This document shows, piece by piece, positions 27,576-35,256 of a stretch of DNA of 64,000 nucleotides. A program made the translations under genes and the position numbers. The notes beneath the pieces were generated by a model. That model did no database searches. It had not been told where the DNA came from and saw only the letters and a program-made list of their open reading frames with translations. The stretch is from assembly GCA_002495055.1 (NCBI GenBank), contig DADR01000021.1, forward strand, positions 1-64,000. Reading direction: 5' to 3'. Each line of letters starts with the position of its first letter. Positions within the stretch are counted from its first letter, which is position 1. The stretch is from Methanoregula sp. UBA247. Lineage in GTDB: Archaea; Halobacteriota; Methanomicrobia; Methanomicrobiales; Methanospirillaceae.

Positions 27576-27592
27576 TAGTAGGGCACCTACTA
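27576..27592. promoter_or_regulatory. Perfect inverted repeat, possible operator
   Basis: TAGTAGG, spacer GCA, CCTACTA: seven perfect base pairs around a 3-base centre. It lies in the spacer between the divergent universal-stress gene and the V-type ATPase operon, about 105 bp before the ATPase E start. Position and symmetry fit a dimeric regulator site; no regulator gene is next to it. Confidence 0.45.
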
Positions 27593-27697
27593 CCAAGTAA
27601 TCGGATCTTGCGATGTATGTGGGTCAAAACAGTAGTGAGCTGATAAAATTGTTTTATGCCTTCCTGATATTCCATAATAATATTAAGGGGTTTTTCT

Positions 27698-28309
27698 ATG
27701 GCAGAAGAGATTAGAGACCTGATCGAAAAGATAAATCAGGAAGGAATCAAGGCTGCTGAGGAAAAGGCACAAAAAATAGAGGCTGCGGCAAAACAAAATG
27801 CTGATAGCATCCTTACTCAGGCAAGGCTTGAAGCAGAGGAAATGATTGCTGCCGAAAAAGACAAAATTCACCGTGAAGACGAAAAAGGAAAGATCCTGCT
27901 TGCCCAGGCAGGAAGGGATCTGCTCCTCTCCTTAAGAAAAGAAATTAATGCCATGCTTGGGCGTATCGTGGTTTCGGATATCCAGCAGGCCCTGACTCCG
28001 GAGGCACTCTTCAAAATTCTGGTCGAAGTGGTCAAGAACGATAGTGCAGGAAAAGGTAGTGACATTACCGTTTTACTCAATAAAAACGACCTGGAAATCC
28101 TGGAAAAAAATTTTTTACACAAACTGGGGGAAGAAACGAAGAAAAAGATCATTTTGAGGCCAGCGGAAGAAATTTCAGGAGGTTTTACCATTAGTTTTGA
28201 CAGCGGAAAATCCTGTTATGAATTTACCGATAAAGCCCTGGCAGAATATATCGGCACCTATCTTAAACCAAAATTAAACCAGATTCTTCAGGATGCAGGA
28301 AAGGAATGA
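27698..28309 (+). CDS. ntpE: V-type ATPase subunit E (bacterial-type operon)
   Basis: First gene of the E-DUF2764-A-B-D-I-K operon. The 203-residue protein has a long N-terminal Glu/Ala/Lys-rich helix (about 1-90), which forms half of the peripheral stalk, and a globular C-terminal domain with the family motif RPAEEISGGFTI. aaggggt lies before ATG 27698. Subunit G/H, its usual coiled-coil partner, is not encoded in this operon. Confidence 0.88.
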   Translation: MAEEIRDLIEKINQEGIKAAEEKAQKIEAAAKQNADSILTQARLEAEEMIAAEKDKIHREDEKGKILLAQAGRDLLLSLRKEINAMLGRIVVSDIQQALTPEALFKILVEVVKNDSAGKGSDITVLLNKNDLEILEKNFLHKLGEETKKKIILRPAEEISGGFTISFDSGKSCYEFTDKALAEYIGTYLKPKLNQILQDAGKE

Positions 28310-28315
28310 AATAAA

Positions 28316-28846
28316 ATGGCAGATTTCTATCCCTATCTGATTGCAAGCCTTCCTATGCTGCATTTCGGAATGAAACCGCCATTTTCTTTTGAACAGTTTC
28401 TTGAAGCATGTTGCCCGTTCATTCCAAAAAAAGACTTTCAGGTATTACGATCATTGCCGCAACCGGAACAATATTTGGAAAAAGGTAAAAGACACCCGGT
28501 TATTCAGAAATGGATCGAATTTGATAGTGCCTTAAGAAATGAGTTGTTCAGGATTCGTGCCATAAAAAAACACACTGAGCCGGTGACGTATCTGCGATCC
28601 GACAGTTACGGTGCATCATCCCTTGCTCCCGTAATTAAGGCAGCAAATATACATACTTCTGTTCTTGATGTGGAGAAGACACTGGATGAAACGCGCTGGA
28701 AGGTATTGGAAGAGTTGACAACAGGTCATTATTTTGATCTGGTTGTTCTGATAATCTATGCCTATAAATTATTGATACTCCAGCGTTGGGAGAACATTCG
28801 CAGTGCAGATGGCACAAATCTGCTTGATCAGGCTTTACAGCATTAA
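28316..28846 (+). CDS. DUF2764 protein of V-type ATPase operon
   Basis: A 176-residue protein of the DUF2764 family, which occurs almost only in the V-ATPase operons of chlamydiae, spirochaetes, Bacteroidetes and a few other organisms, between E and A as here. It begins MADFYPYLIASLPMLHFGMKPPFSFEQFL, typical of the family. It takes the operon place of subunit C (the central-stalk socket) and probably replaces it. Its presence is the best marker that this operon is of the bacterial V type. 6 bp after E, 10 bp before A. Confidence 0.8.
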   Translation: MADFYPYLIASLPMLHFGMKPPFSFEQFLEACCPFIPKKDFQVLRSLPQPEQYLEKGKRHPVIQKWIEFDSALRNELFRIRAIKKHTEPVTYLRSDSYGASSLAPVIKAANIHTSVLDVEKTLDETRWKVLEELTTGHYFDLVVLIIYAYKLLILQRWENIRSADGTNLLDQALQH

Positions 28847-28856
28847 AGGAGTATAG

Positions 28857-30593
28857 ATGACAGAACCTGGAAAAGGCCGAATTACCAAAATCAGCGGCAA
28901 TATGGTAACTGTCAGTTTCGATTCTCCGGTAATGCAGAATGAAGTTGCCTATATCCTGCACTCAGGTGAACGTCTCAAGTCAGAAATCATCCGTGTTCGC
29001 GGCAACCTTGCGGAAATGCAGGTCTACGAGGCAACAGACGGTTTAAAAATTGGCGAGGAAGTCGGGTTTACCGGAGAGCTCCTTTCTGTTGAGCTGGGAC
29101 CAGGGATGCTCGGCCAGATATTTGACGGCCTGCAAAATCCTTTACCGGAGATTGCAAAACAATGCGGCTTTTTCTTACAACGCGGTGTATATATCAGGGC
29201 GCTTTCTGATACACAGGACTGGGATTTTACCCCACTGGTAAAACCCGGTGATAAAGTCCGTGCCGGAGATAAAATCGGATTTGTGGTGGAAAAAATATTC
29301 AAACACTACTGCATGGTACCCTTTTCTTTGCGGGGAACGTTTGAAATTAAATCGATTGAAGGTGCCGGCAGGTTCACGATACGGGAGGCGGTTGCTCAGA
29401 TAATAGACCTGAACAAAAAGGTCTATCCTGTGTATTTAAGCCAGAACTGGCCGGTGAAAATTCCTGTACGGGCATATACCGAGAAACTTAAACCCGGCGA
29501 ACCGCTGGTTACCAGGATGCGTCTCATTGACTCGCTCTTTCCTGTAGCTCGGGGGGGGACATATTGTATTCCCGGTCCTTTTGGAGCAGGGAAAACAGTT
29601 TTACAGCAGTTGATCAGCCGGCATGCTGAAGTGGATGTTGTAATTATTGCTGCCTGTGGCGAACGTGCCGGAGAAGTGGTCGAGACATTAAAAACATTCC
29701 CTGCAATCCCTGACCCCAGAACCAACCGGCCTTTGAGCGACCGCACCGTTATTATCTGTAATACCAGCTCCATGCCGGTAGCAGCGAGAGAATCAAGTGT
29801 CTATACGGCAGTAACTATAGCTGAATATTACCGTCAGATGGGTCTTCATGTACTGTTACTTGCAGATTCCACATCCCGTTGGGCTCAGGCAATGCGGGAG
29901 ATGTCCGGCAGGCTCGAAGAGATTCCCGGAGAAGAGGCATTCCCCGCATATTTAGAGTCGCGGATCGCCTCTTTTTATGAAAGGGCAGGTATGGTGCGTT
30001 TATATGATGGCTCAACCGGTTCAGTTACTATCGGCGGAACAGTAAGCCCTGCCGGGGGAAATTTTGATGAGCCCGTAACCCAGGCGACCTTAAAAGTAGT
30101 TGGTGCATTCCATGGGCTTTCCCGTAGCCTTTCTGATGCCCGCAGATACCCGGCAATTGATCCGCTAATCAGCTGGAGCAAGTATAAAAGTTTTATTGAC
30201 GGGAAGCAGAAAGAGCGGGGGCAAACGATACTGCACAAGGGTTTCGATGTTTCCCAGATGATGAAAGTGATCGGGGAAGAGGGGACGTCGCTTTCCGATT
30301 ATGTGGACTACCTGAAAGCCGAATTTTTCGATTTCGTCTACCTGCAGCAGAATGCCTTTGATGCAGTTGACGAAGCTACCCCCAAAGAACGGCAGATCTA
30401 CGTTTTTGATTTTATTTATCATATCCTGGAATCGGAATTTATCTTTGAGGACAAAGATACGGCTTTACACTTTTTTTTACATCTGAGACAGCTTTTTAAG
30501 GGCTGGAACACCACTCCGTGGCAGAACGAAGTGTTTGAAAAAACTGAAAAGGAGATCAGGGCGTTGTTGCTCGAGCGGTTAAAGAAAGGTTAG
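28857..30593 (+). CDS. ntpA: V-type ATPase catalytic subunit A (bacterial type)
   Basis: Catalytic nucleotide-binding subunit, 578 residues. N-terminal beta-barrel (about 1-75), the bulge domain of A subunits, P-loop GPFGAGKT (about 239-246), the catalytic Glu region CGERAGEV, LADSTSRWAQAMREMSGRLEEIPGEE and the C-terminal helical domain. Clearly different from the A subunit at 44067-45806 (P-loop GGFGTGKT) despite equal length. ATG 28857 follows a good ribosome site (aggag). B starts one base after its stop codon. Confidence 0.93.
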   Translation: MTEPGKGRITKISGNMVTVSFDSPVMQNEVAYILHSGERLKSEIIRVRGNLAEMQVYEATDGLKIGEEVGFTGELLSVELGPGMLGQIFDGLQNPLPEIAKQCGFFLQRGVYIRALSDTQDWDFTPLVKPGDKVRAGDKIGFVVEKIFKHYCMVPFSLRGTFEIKSIEGAGRFTIREAVAQIIDLNKKVYPVYLSQNWPVKIPVRAYTEKLKPGEPLVTRMRLIDSLFPVARGGTYCIPGPFGAGKTVLQQLISRHAEVDVVIIAACGERAGEVVETLKTFPAIPDPRTNRPLSDRTVIICNTSSMPVAARESSVYTAVTIAEYYRQMGLHVLLLADSTSRWAQAMREMSGRLEEIPGEEAFPAYLESRIASFYERAGMVRLYDGSTGSVTIGGTVSPAGGNFDEPVTQATLKVVGAFHGLSRSLSDARRYPAIDPLISWSKYKSFIDGKQKERGQTILHKGFDVSQMMKVIGEEGTSLSDYVDYLKAEFFDFVYLQQNAFDAVDEATPKERQIYVFDFIYHILESEFIFEDKDTALHFFLHLRQLFKGWNTTPWQNEVFEKTEKEIRALLLERLKKG

Positions 30594-30594
30594 T

Positions 30595-31914
30595 ATGCAG
30601 AAATTATTCACCAACATACAACAGATCGTCGGGGATGTCGTTACTGTCGAGGCAGAAAACATTGGCAATACGGAGCTCGCCCAGGTAATCACCAAACGGG
30701 GAACTTCCCTGGCCCAGGTAATCCGGCTTGACGGAAAAAAAGTATTTTTACAGGTTTTTGCCGGAAGCCGGGGTATTTCAACGGGTGACAAGGTAAGGTT
30801 TCTAGGACACCCGATGCGTATCGCTACCGGCAACATGCTTTTAGGTCGCATTTTTAACGGAAGCGGTGTGCCCCTTGATAACGGGCCGGAACTTACCGAT
30901 AATCTCGTTGATATTGGCGGGCTATCCGTGAATCCGGTAAAAAGAATTATTCCGGACAAGATGATCCGGACGGGCATACCCATGATCGATGTTTTTAATT
31001 CTTTGGTGGAATCCCAAAAGCTCCCTATTTTTTCGATTGCCGGTGAGCCTTATAACGAATTGCTGGCCAGGATTGCGACCCAGGTGGAAGTCGACATCAT
31101 TATTTTAGGTGGCATGGGTTTAAAACATGAAGATTACCTTTTCTTCAGAGACTCTTTAGAAGAACACGGCGCACTTTCCCATTCGGTTGTTTTTATGCAT
31201 ACCGCGGCTGATCCGGTTGTGGAGTGTTTGCTTGTTCCGGATATCAGTCTCGCGGTGGCAGAGAATTTTGCTCTGGAGGGAAAACGGGTTCTGGTACTTT
31301 TAACGGATATGAGTAATTTCTGCGATGCGCTAAAAGAGATTGCTATCACCATGCAACAGGTCCCCTCAAACAGGGGGTACCCGGGCGACCTTTACAGCCG
31401 GCTGGCAGCCCGCTATGAAAAAGCAGTTGATTTTGACACTGCAGGTTCAATAACCATTCTCGCAGTAACGACGATGCCTGGTGATGACGTAACTCATCCG
31501 ATTCCGGATAATACCGGCTATATCACCGAGGGGCAATTTTATCTTAAGAACGGTGTGATCGAACCATTCGGTTCCTTAAGCCGTTTGAAGCAGCTGGTGA
31601 ACAGTAAAACCCGCGAAGACCACCGGATGATTATGGACACTATGATTCAGCTGTTTGCCGATTACCGCGAAACACTGGAAAAGCAGGCTATGGGATTCCA
31701 GATGAGTTCCTGGGATGTGAAACTTCTTAAATACGGAAAACTCTTTGAAGATAAAATGATGTCATTAAAGGTCAATATCCCCCTGGAAAAAGCACTGGAC
31801 CTGGGCTGGGAGATTTTATACAATTGTTTCTCTCCCGAGGAAACGGGGATTAAGAAATCCATGATAGATAAGTACTGGCCACACATGTATGAAAATAAAA
31901 CTTACTCAAGGTGA
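30595..31914 (+). CDS. ntpB: V-type ATPase regulatory subunit B (bacterial type)
   Basis: The 439-residue non-catalytic partner of A, with no Walker A. Visible are IFNGSGVPLDNGPEL, the RTGIPMIDVFNSLVESQKLPIFS region, VVFMHTAADPVVECLLVPDISLAVAE and TDMSNFCDALKEI. The second B subunit in the window (45803-47200) is 26 residues longer and has EGENFAVVF where this one is shortened, which shows the two belong to different lineages. Its 3' end overlaps the start of D by 26 bp. Confidence 0.92.
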   Translation: MQKLFTNIQQIVGDVVTVEAENIGNTELAQVITKRGTSLAQVIRLDGKKVFLQVFAGSRGISTGDKVRFLGHPMRIATGNMLLGRIFNGSGVPLDNGPELTDNLVDIGGLSVNPVKRIIPDKMIRTGIPMIDVFNSLVESQKLPIFSIAGEPYNELLARIATQVEVDIIILGGMGLKHEDYLFFRDSLEEHGALSHSVVFMHTAADPVVECLLVPDISLAVAENFALEGKRVLVLLTDMSNFCDALKEIAITMQQVPSNRGYPGDLYSRLAARYEKAVDFDTAGSITILAVTTMPGDDVTHPIPDNTGYITEGQFYLKNGVIEPFGSLSRLKQLVNSKTREDHRMIMDTMIQLFADYRETLEKQAMGFQMSSWDVKLLKYGKLFEDKMMSLKVNIPLEKALDLGWEILYNCFSPEETGIKKSMIDKYWPHMYENKTYSR

Positions 31915-32500
31915 ACTTAAAAGGCAACGGGATGCCCTGCGGCAGTACGAGAGGTATCTGCCCACGCTGCAGCTGAAAAAACAGCAGCTGCAACTTGAAA
32001 TTTTACACCAGCAGGGCTCTTTTAAAAAGAGATTGAATTCCTTATCCGAAAAGAAGAAATCAGCGGAAAACTGGTCCGGGCTTCTGGTTGAGGCTCCTGA
32101 AATTAGGCAATGGCTCATTCCTGAAAAAATCATCACCGCCAGGAAAAATATTGCCGGGGTTGATATACCGGTTTTTGAACGCGTAAGTTTTGGACCGGCA
32201 GAGTATGATTTGTTCCTGACACCCCTCTGGGTGGATACAGGTGTAGATATATTAAGGGAAATGATCTCATTACGAGAAGAGATACAGCTTATTGAAAAAG
32301 GAATATCTATCCTGAAGCATGAATTGCGAATTACCACGCAGCGCGTTAATCTGTTCGAAAAGATAAAAATCCCCGAGGCAAAAGAGGCAATCCGCCTGAT
32401 AAAAATCTATATCGGCGACCAGATGACCAATGCCGTTGGTCGCAGTAAAATTGCCAAGAATAAAATCGAAGAGGCTGATTTTGAAGGAGTGGCGATATGA
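31889..32500 (+). CDS. ntpD: V-type ATPase central stalk subunit D (bacterial type)
   Basis: A 203-residue rotor shaft protein: long N-terminal helix rich in Leu/Gln/Lys (KIKLTQGELKRQRDALRQYE) and a C-terminal helix (TQRVNLFEKIKIPEAKEAIRLIKIYIGDQ) that pair as the coiled-coil axle. The RVN.F motif near the C-terminal helix is conserved in D subunits. No subunit F gene follows, as in chlamydial and spirochaetal operons. Start ATG 31889 lies within the end of B; the TGA overlaps the start of I. Confidence 0.85.
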   Translation: MKIKLTQGELKRQRDALRQYERYLPTLQLKKQQLQLEILHQQGSFKKRLNSLSEKKKSAENWSGLLVEAPEIRQWLIPEKIITARKNIAGVDIPVFERVSFGPAEYDLFLTPLWVDTGVDILREMISLREEIQLIEKGISILKHELRITTQRVNLFEKIKIPEAKEAIRLIKIYIGDQMTNAVGRSKIAKNKIEEADFEGVAI

Positions 32501-34263
32501 TTGTTCCGATGAAAAAAGCCACGATCCTTTGCGAAACCAGAGACACAGAAGAGACGGTAAAATATTTGCGTAAATTAGGGATTTTACACGTAGAACACCG
32601 GAATCTGCCTGAGAGCGGGGATATATCCGTACTCAATGAAAACGTGGCCTTGATTAATTCCTCGATTGATGTCCTGAACCGGGCAATAGCGTCAGAGAAT
32701 AACATCCCTCCCCAGAATAATATCAATGGTGACTGGACTGCGGTTGCAGACCATATCATCGAACTCAGCAGGCGCCAGGAAGAACTGGAGTCCTCCTCCA
32801 GAAATATTATCGCTAAAATCAGTGAGTGGGAGCACTGGGGTGATGTTGATCTCGACCAGGTCCAGCACCTGGGCCAAAAGGGCATTTACCTCAGACTCTA
32901 CCAGGTGCCGGTAAAAGAATTACGAAGTTTTCCTGATGACGTGATAGTCAAAACGATATTTACCGCAGGTGACTTTGCCAATTGCGTGACCATCTCGCGC
33001 AGGCAGTTCGAATCCGCTTTTCCGGAAATTGTTCCGCCAAAGCAAAGCCTGTCTTTGCTAAAGAGACAGTTCGCCGGGAATACTGAGGAATTAGACACAA
33101 TAAAAAGTAAGATTATTGAATCCGCTTGTTTTTTTGAAGTATTTTTTGGAATAAAGAAAAATATGGAGAACGAGATCGAATTCCAGCAGGTAGTAAGCGG
33201 CATGGGAACGGAAGGACCTGTCAGTTATGTAACGGGATACATCCCTTCTGACAGGGAACAGCACCTGTTTGCCGAAGCAAGGAGCAGAAAATGGGGAATT
33301 ATGATCGATGAGCCTTCGGATGATGATGATGTACCGACGCTCTTGCGCAATCCGGAATGGGTTGGTAGGATCAGGCCTGTGCTGGACCTCCTGGGGATTA
33401 TTCCTGGATATCGTGAACTTGACGTAAGTACGTTGTTTCTGATTTTTTTCAGTATCTTTTTTGGCATTCTGATAGGTGATGCCGGTTATGGGCTGGTCTA
33501 TATCCTGATCACACTGGGACTGCAGAAAAAGATGAAGATGCACACAGAGTTAAAAACGACTTTTTCGCTCTTTTACCTTCTGGGTTCCTGCGCAGTATTA
33601 TGGGGTGTGCTGACCGGGACCTTTTTTGGTCAGGCATGGCTGCTCAACTTAGGATTTAATCCCCTTGTTCCGCAGTTAAACGATGCTGACTTTATGCAAT
33701 CGTTCTGCTTCTTTTTGGGAGCGTTGCACTTATCCATCGCCCATTCCTGGGGGGCATACCTTAAATTTCCATCGTTGAAAGCGCTTTCGGATGTCGGGTG
33801 GATATGCATTCTCTGGACCGCATTTTTCCTGGCCAGGACACTAATCCTGGGTGCAGCATTTCCCTCTTTTGGGATATGGTTGATTGCTGCGGGGATAGTG
33901 CTCGTGATTTTATTTACCAACCCCCAGACCAATGTGCTCAGGGGCATTGGAGATGGGCTGGGGACGGTCATGTTGAGCCTTATGAATAACTTTACCGATG
34001 TGATATCATATATCCGTCTTTTTGCGGTTGGTCTGGCAACTCTCGCTATAGCAGAGACAACGAATACGCTGGCATCCGGATTGGGCGAGGGTGTCGCAGC
34101 TTTAGTTGCCGGGGTGATAATTATTTTAATTGGCCATAGCTTAAACATCACATTAGGACCGATGTCTGTGCTTGTGCACGGTGTCAGGCTGAATGTGCTG
34201 GAATTTTCGGGGCATGCGAACGTAACATGGAGTGGGTTTGCATTCAAGCCGCTCAAAGAATGA
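32497..34263 (+). CDS. ntpI: V-type ATPase membrane subunit I (bacterial type)
   Basis: The ion-path subunit, 588 residues: a cytoplasmic N-terminal half (about 1-310) that contacts the peripheral stalks, then seven or eight membrane helices. The stator Arg motif appears as VISYIRLFAVGLATLAI, close to HSLNITLGPMSVLVHGVRLNVLEF at the C-terminus. LFLIFFSIFFGILIGDAGYG marks the first helices. ATG 32497 overlaps the stop of D by 4 bases (ATGA). Shorter than the archaeal I subunit at 39692-41623. Confidence 0.9.
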   Translation: MIVPMKKATILCETRDTEETVKYLRKLGILHVEHRNLPESGDISVLNENVALINSSIDVLNRAIASENNIPPQNNINGDWTAVADHIIELSRRQEELESSSRNIIAKISEWEHWGDVDLDQVQHLGQKGIYLRLYQVPVKELRSFPDDVIVKTIFTAGDFANCVTISRRQFESAFPEIVPPKQSLSLLKRQFAGNTEELDTIKSKIIESACFFEVFFGIKKNMENEIEFQQVVSGMGTEGPVSYVTGYIPSDREQHLFAEARSRKWGIMIDEPSDDDDVPTLLRNPEWVGRIRPVLDLLGIIPGYRELDVSTLFLIFFSIFFGILIGDAGYGLVYILITLGLQKKMKMHTELKTTFSLFYLLGSCAVLWGVLTGTFFGQAWLLNLGFNPLVPQLNDADFMQSFCFFLGALHLSIAHSWGAYLKFPSLKALSDVGWICILWTAFFLARTLILGAAFPSFGIWLIAAGIVLVILFTNPQTNVLRGIGDGLGTVMLSLMNNFTDVISYIRLFAVGLATLAIAETTNTLASGLGEGVAALVAGVIIILIGHSLNITLGPMSVLVHGVRLNVLEFSGHANVTWSGFAFKPLKE

Positions 34264-34276
34264 ACAGGAGGATATC

Positions 34277-34735
34277 ATGGATGCGGATTTGCTGATCCAG
34301 TTTAAGGATCTGGGATTGGGACTGGTACTTGCCTTGTCAGCTTGTGGGTCTGCCGCCGGGGCAGGTACTGCCGGAATGGCTGCGATTGGAGCATGGAAGA
34401 AAAATTACAGCCAGAATAAGCCGGCAACATTTATGCTCGTTGCTTTTGTCGGTGCACCACTGACCCAGACGATCTATGGCATGATCGTCATGAACAGGAT
34501 GGTTGAACTTGCCGCCCAAGGCCAGTACCTTTGGGGTATTGGCGCCTTTTGCGGTGCGGCAATCGGCCTTTCTGCATACTTTCAGGGTAAATGTGCTGCC
34601 TGTGCCTGCGACGCCATGGGAGAAACCGGTAAAGGATTCGGCAATTATATGATTGTATTGGGTATGACTGAAACCGTGGCTCTGCTGGTGATGGCGTTTA
34701 CCCTGGGTATCCTGGGTCAGTTCTCCGTGGGATAG
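34277..34735 (+). CDS. ntpK: V-type ATPase rotor subunit K, four-helix with Na+-site residues
   Basis: Rotor ring proteolipid of 152 residues with two fused helical hairpins. A clear aggagg precedes ATG 34277, so the upstream part of the frame is excluded. The ion site is readable against Enterococcus NtpK: Thr63, Gln64 and Tyr67 (PLTQTIYG), Gln103 (YFQGK) and Glu132 (TETVALL) correspond to T64, Q65, Y68, Q110 and E139, which bind Na+ there. Helix 2 carries Gln, not an acid, so there is one carboxylate per four helices. That halves the ions per turn and is typical of ATP-driven pumps. Confidence 0.9.
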   Translation: MDADLLIQFKDLGLGLVLALSACGSAAGAGTAGMAAIGAWKKNYSQNKPATFMLVAFVGAPLTQTIYGMIVMNRMVELAAQGQYLWGIGAFCGAAIGLSAYFQGKCAACACDAMGETGKGFGNYMIVLGMTETVALLVMAFTLGILGQFSVG

Positions 34736-35256
34736 ATTCGCATTATCCATGCGAGTATCCCGGACACCTCCGGTATTTTGGTATAGTATATAATGATTAT
34801 ATATGAGGAGATGAGAACGGCTGATGAAGAGAAATCAGGTATAATTTCTCTTCCACGTATTCTGGGTAAAAATGTAGGGATTTAAAAGAAGTGCCGGTAA
34901 ATCCGTATAAAATATATTTATTGAAATGGCATCCAGGATTGATTGAGCCCACATTCCCCACATCTTCTTTCAAGAATTATAATTTTCATACACCGGCCTT
35001 GGTTACCAGAGAATTTTTTTTAGGTAATTCATCAGTCATATTTACAATTTTAATCAACCATCTGTCCCCAATCACTACTGAAAATCCATTAATAATGGCA
35101 GGGGTCGGGCTTATACAGCGGATTGTAGATTTCACATACCAGAAAATAATTAAGCCGGTTAACATTACAGTAGCTCTTATTGCATAATCACCGTTGGTTT
35201 GAACTATTCCCAAGATGCAGACAGGCACCGCATCCATCAGAATTGAACCTGTCTGA
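34736..35256. other. Intergenic region, 521 bp
   Basis: Very AT-rich with several TATA-like stretches (for example tatagtatataatg near 34783-34796 and tataaaatatattta near 34906-34920). Frames of 98 codons (plus, 34891-35187) and 83 codons (minus, 34986-35237) overlap each other and neither looks like a protein. It probably carries the promoter of the permease gene. Confidence 0.45.

Noticed and set aside
27439..27675. A 78-codon minus-strand frame before the universal-stress gene, faintly MarR-like at its N-terminus
   Set aside because: Lys/Ile/Asn-rich as expected of AT-rich noncoding DNA, overlaps the stress gene start and the palindrome; the MarR resemblance is too short.
34891..35237. 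Opposed frames of 98 and 83 codons in the spacer after the V-type operon
   Set aside because: They overlap each other, neither has a ribosome site, and neither resembles a protein.
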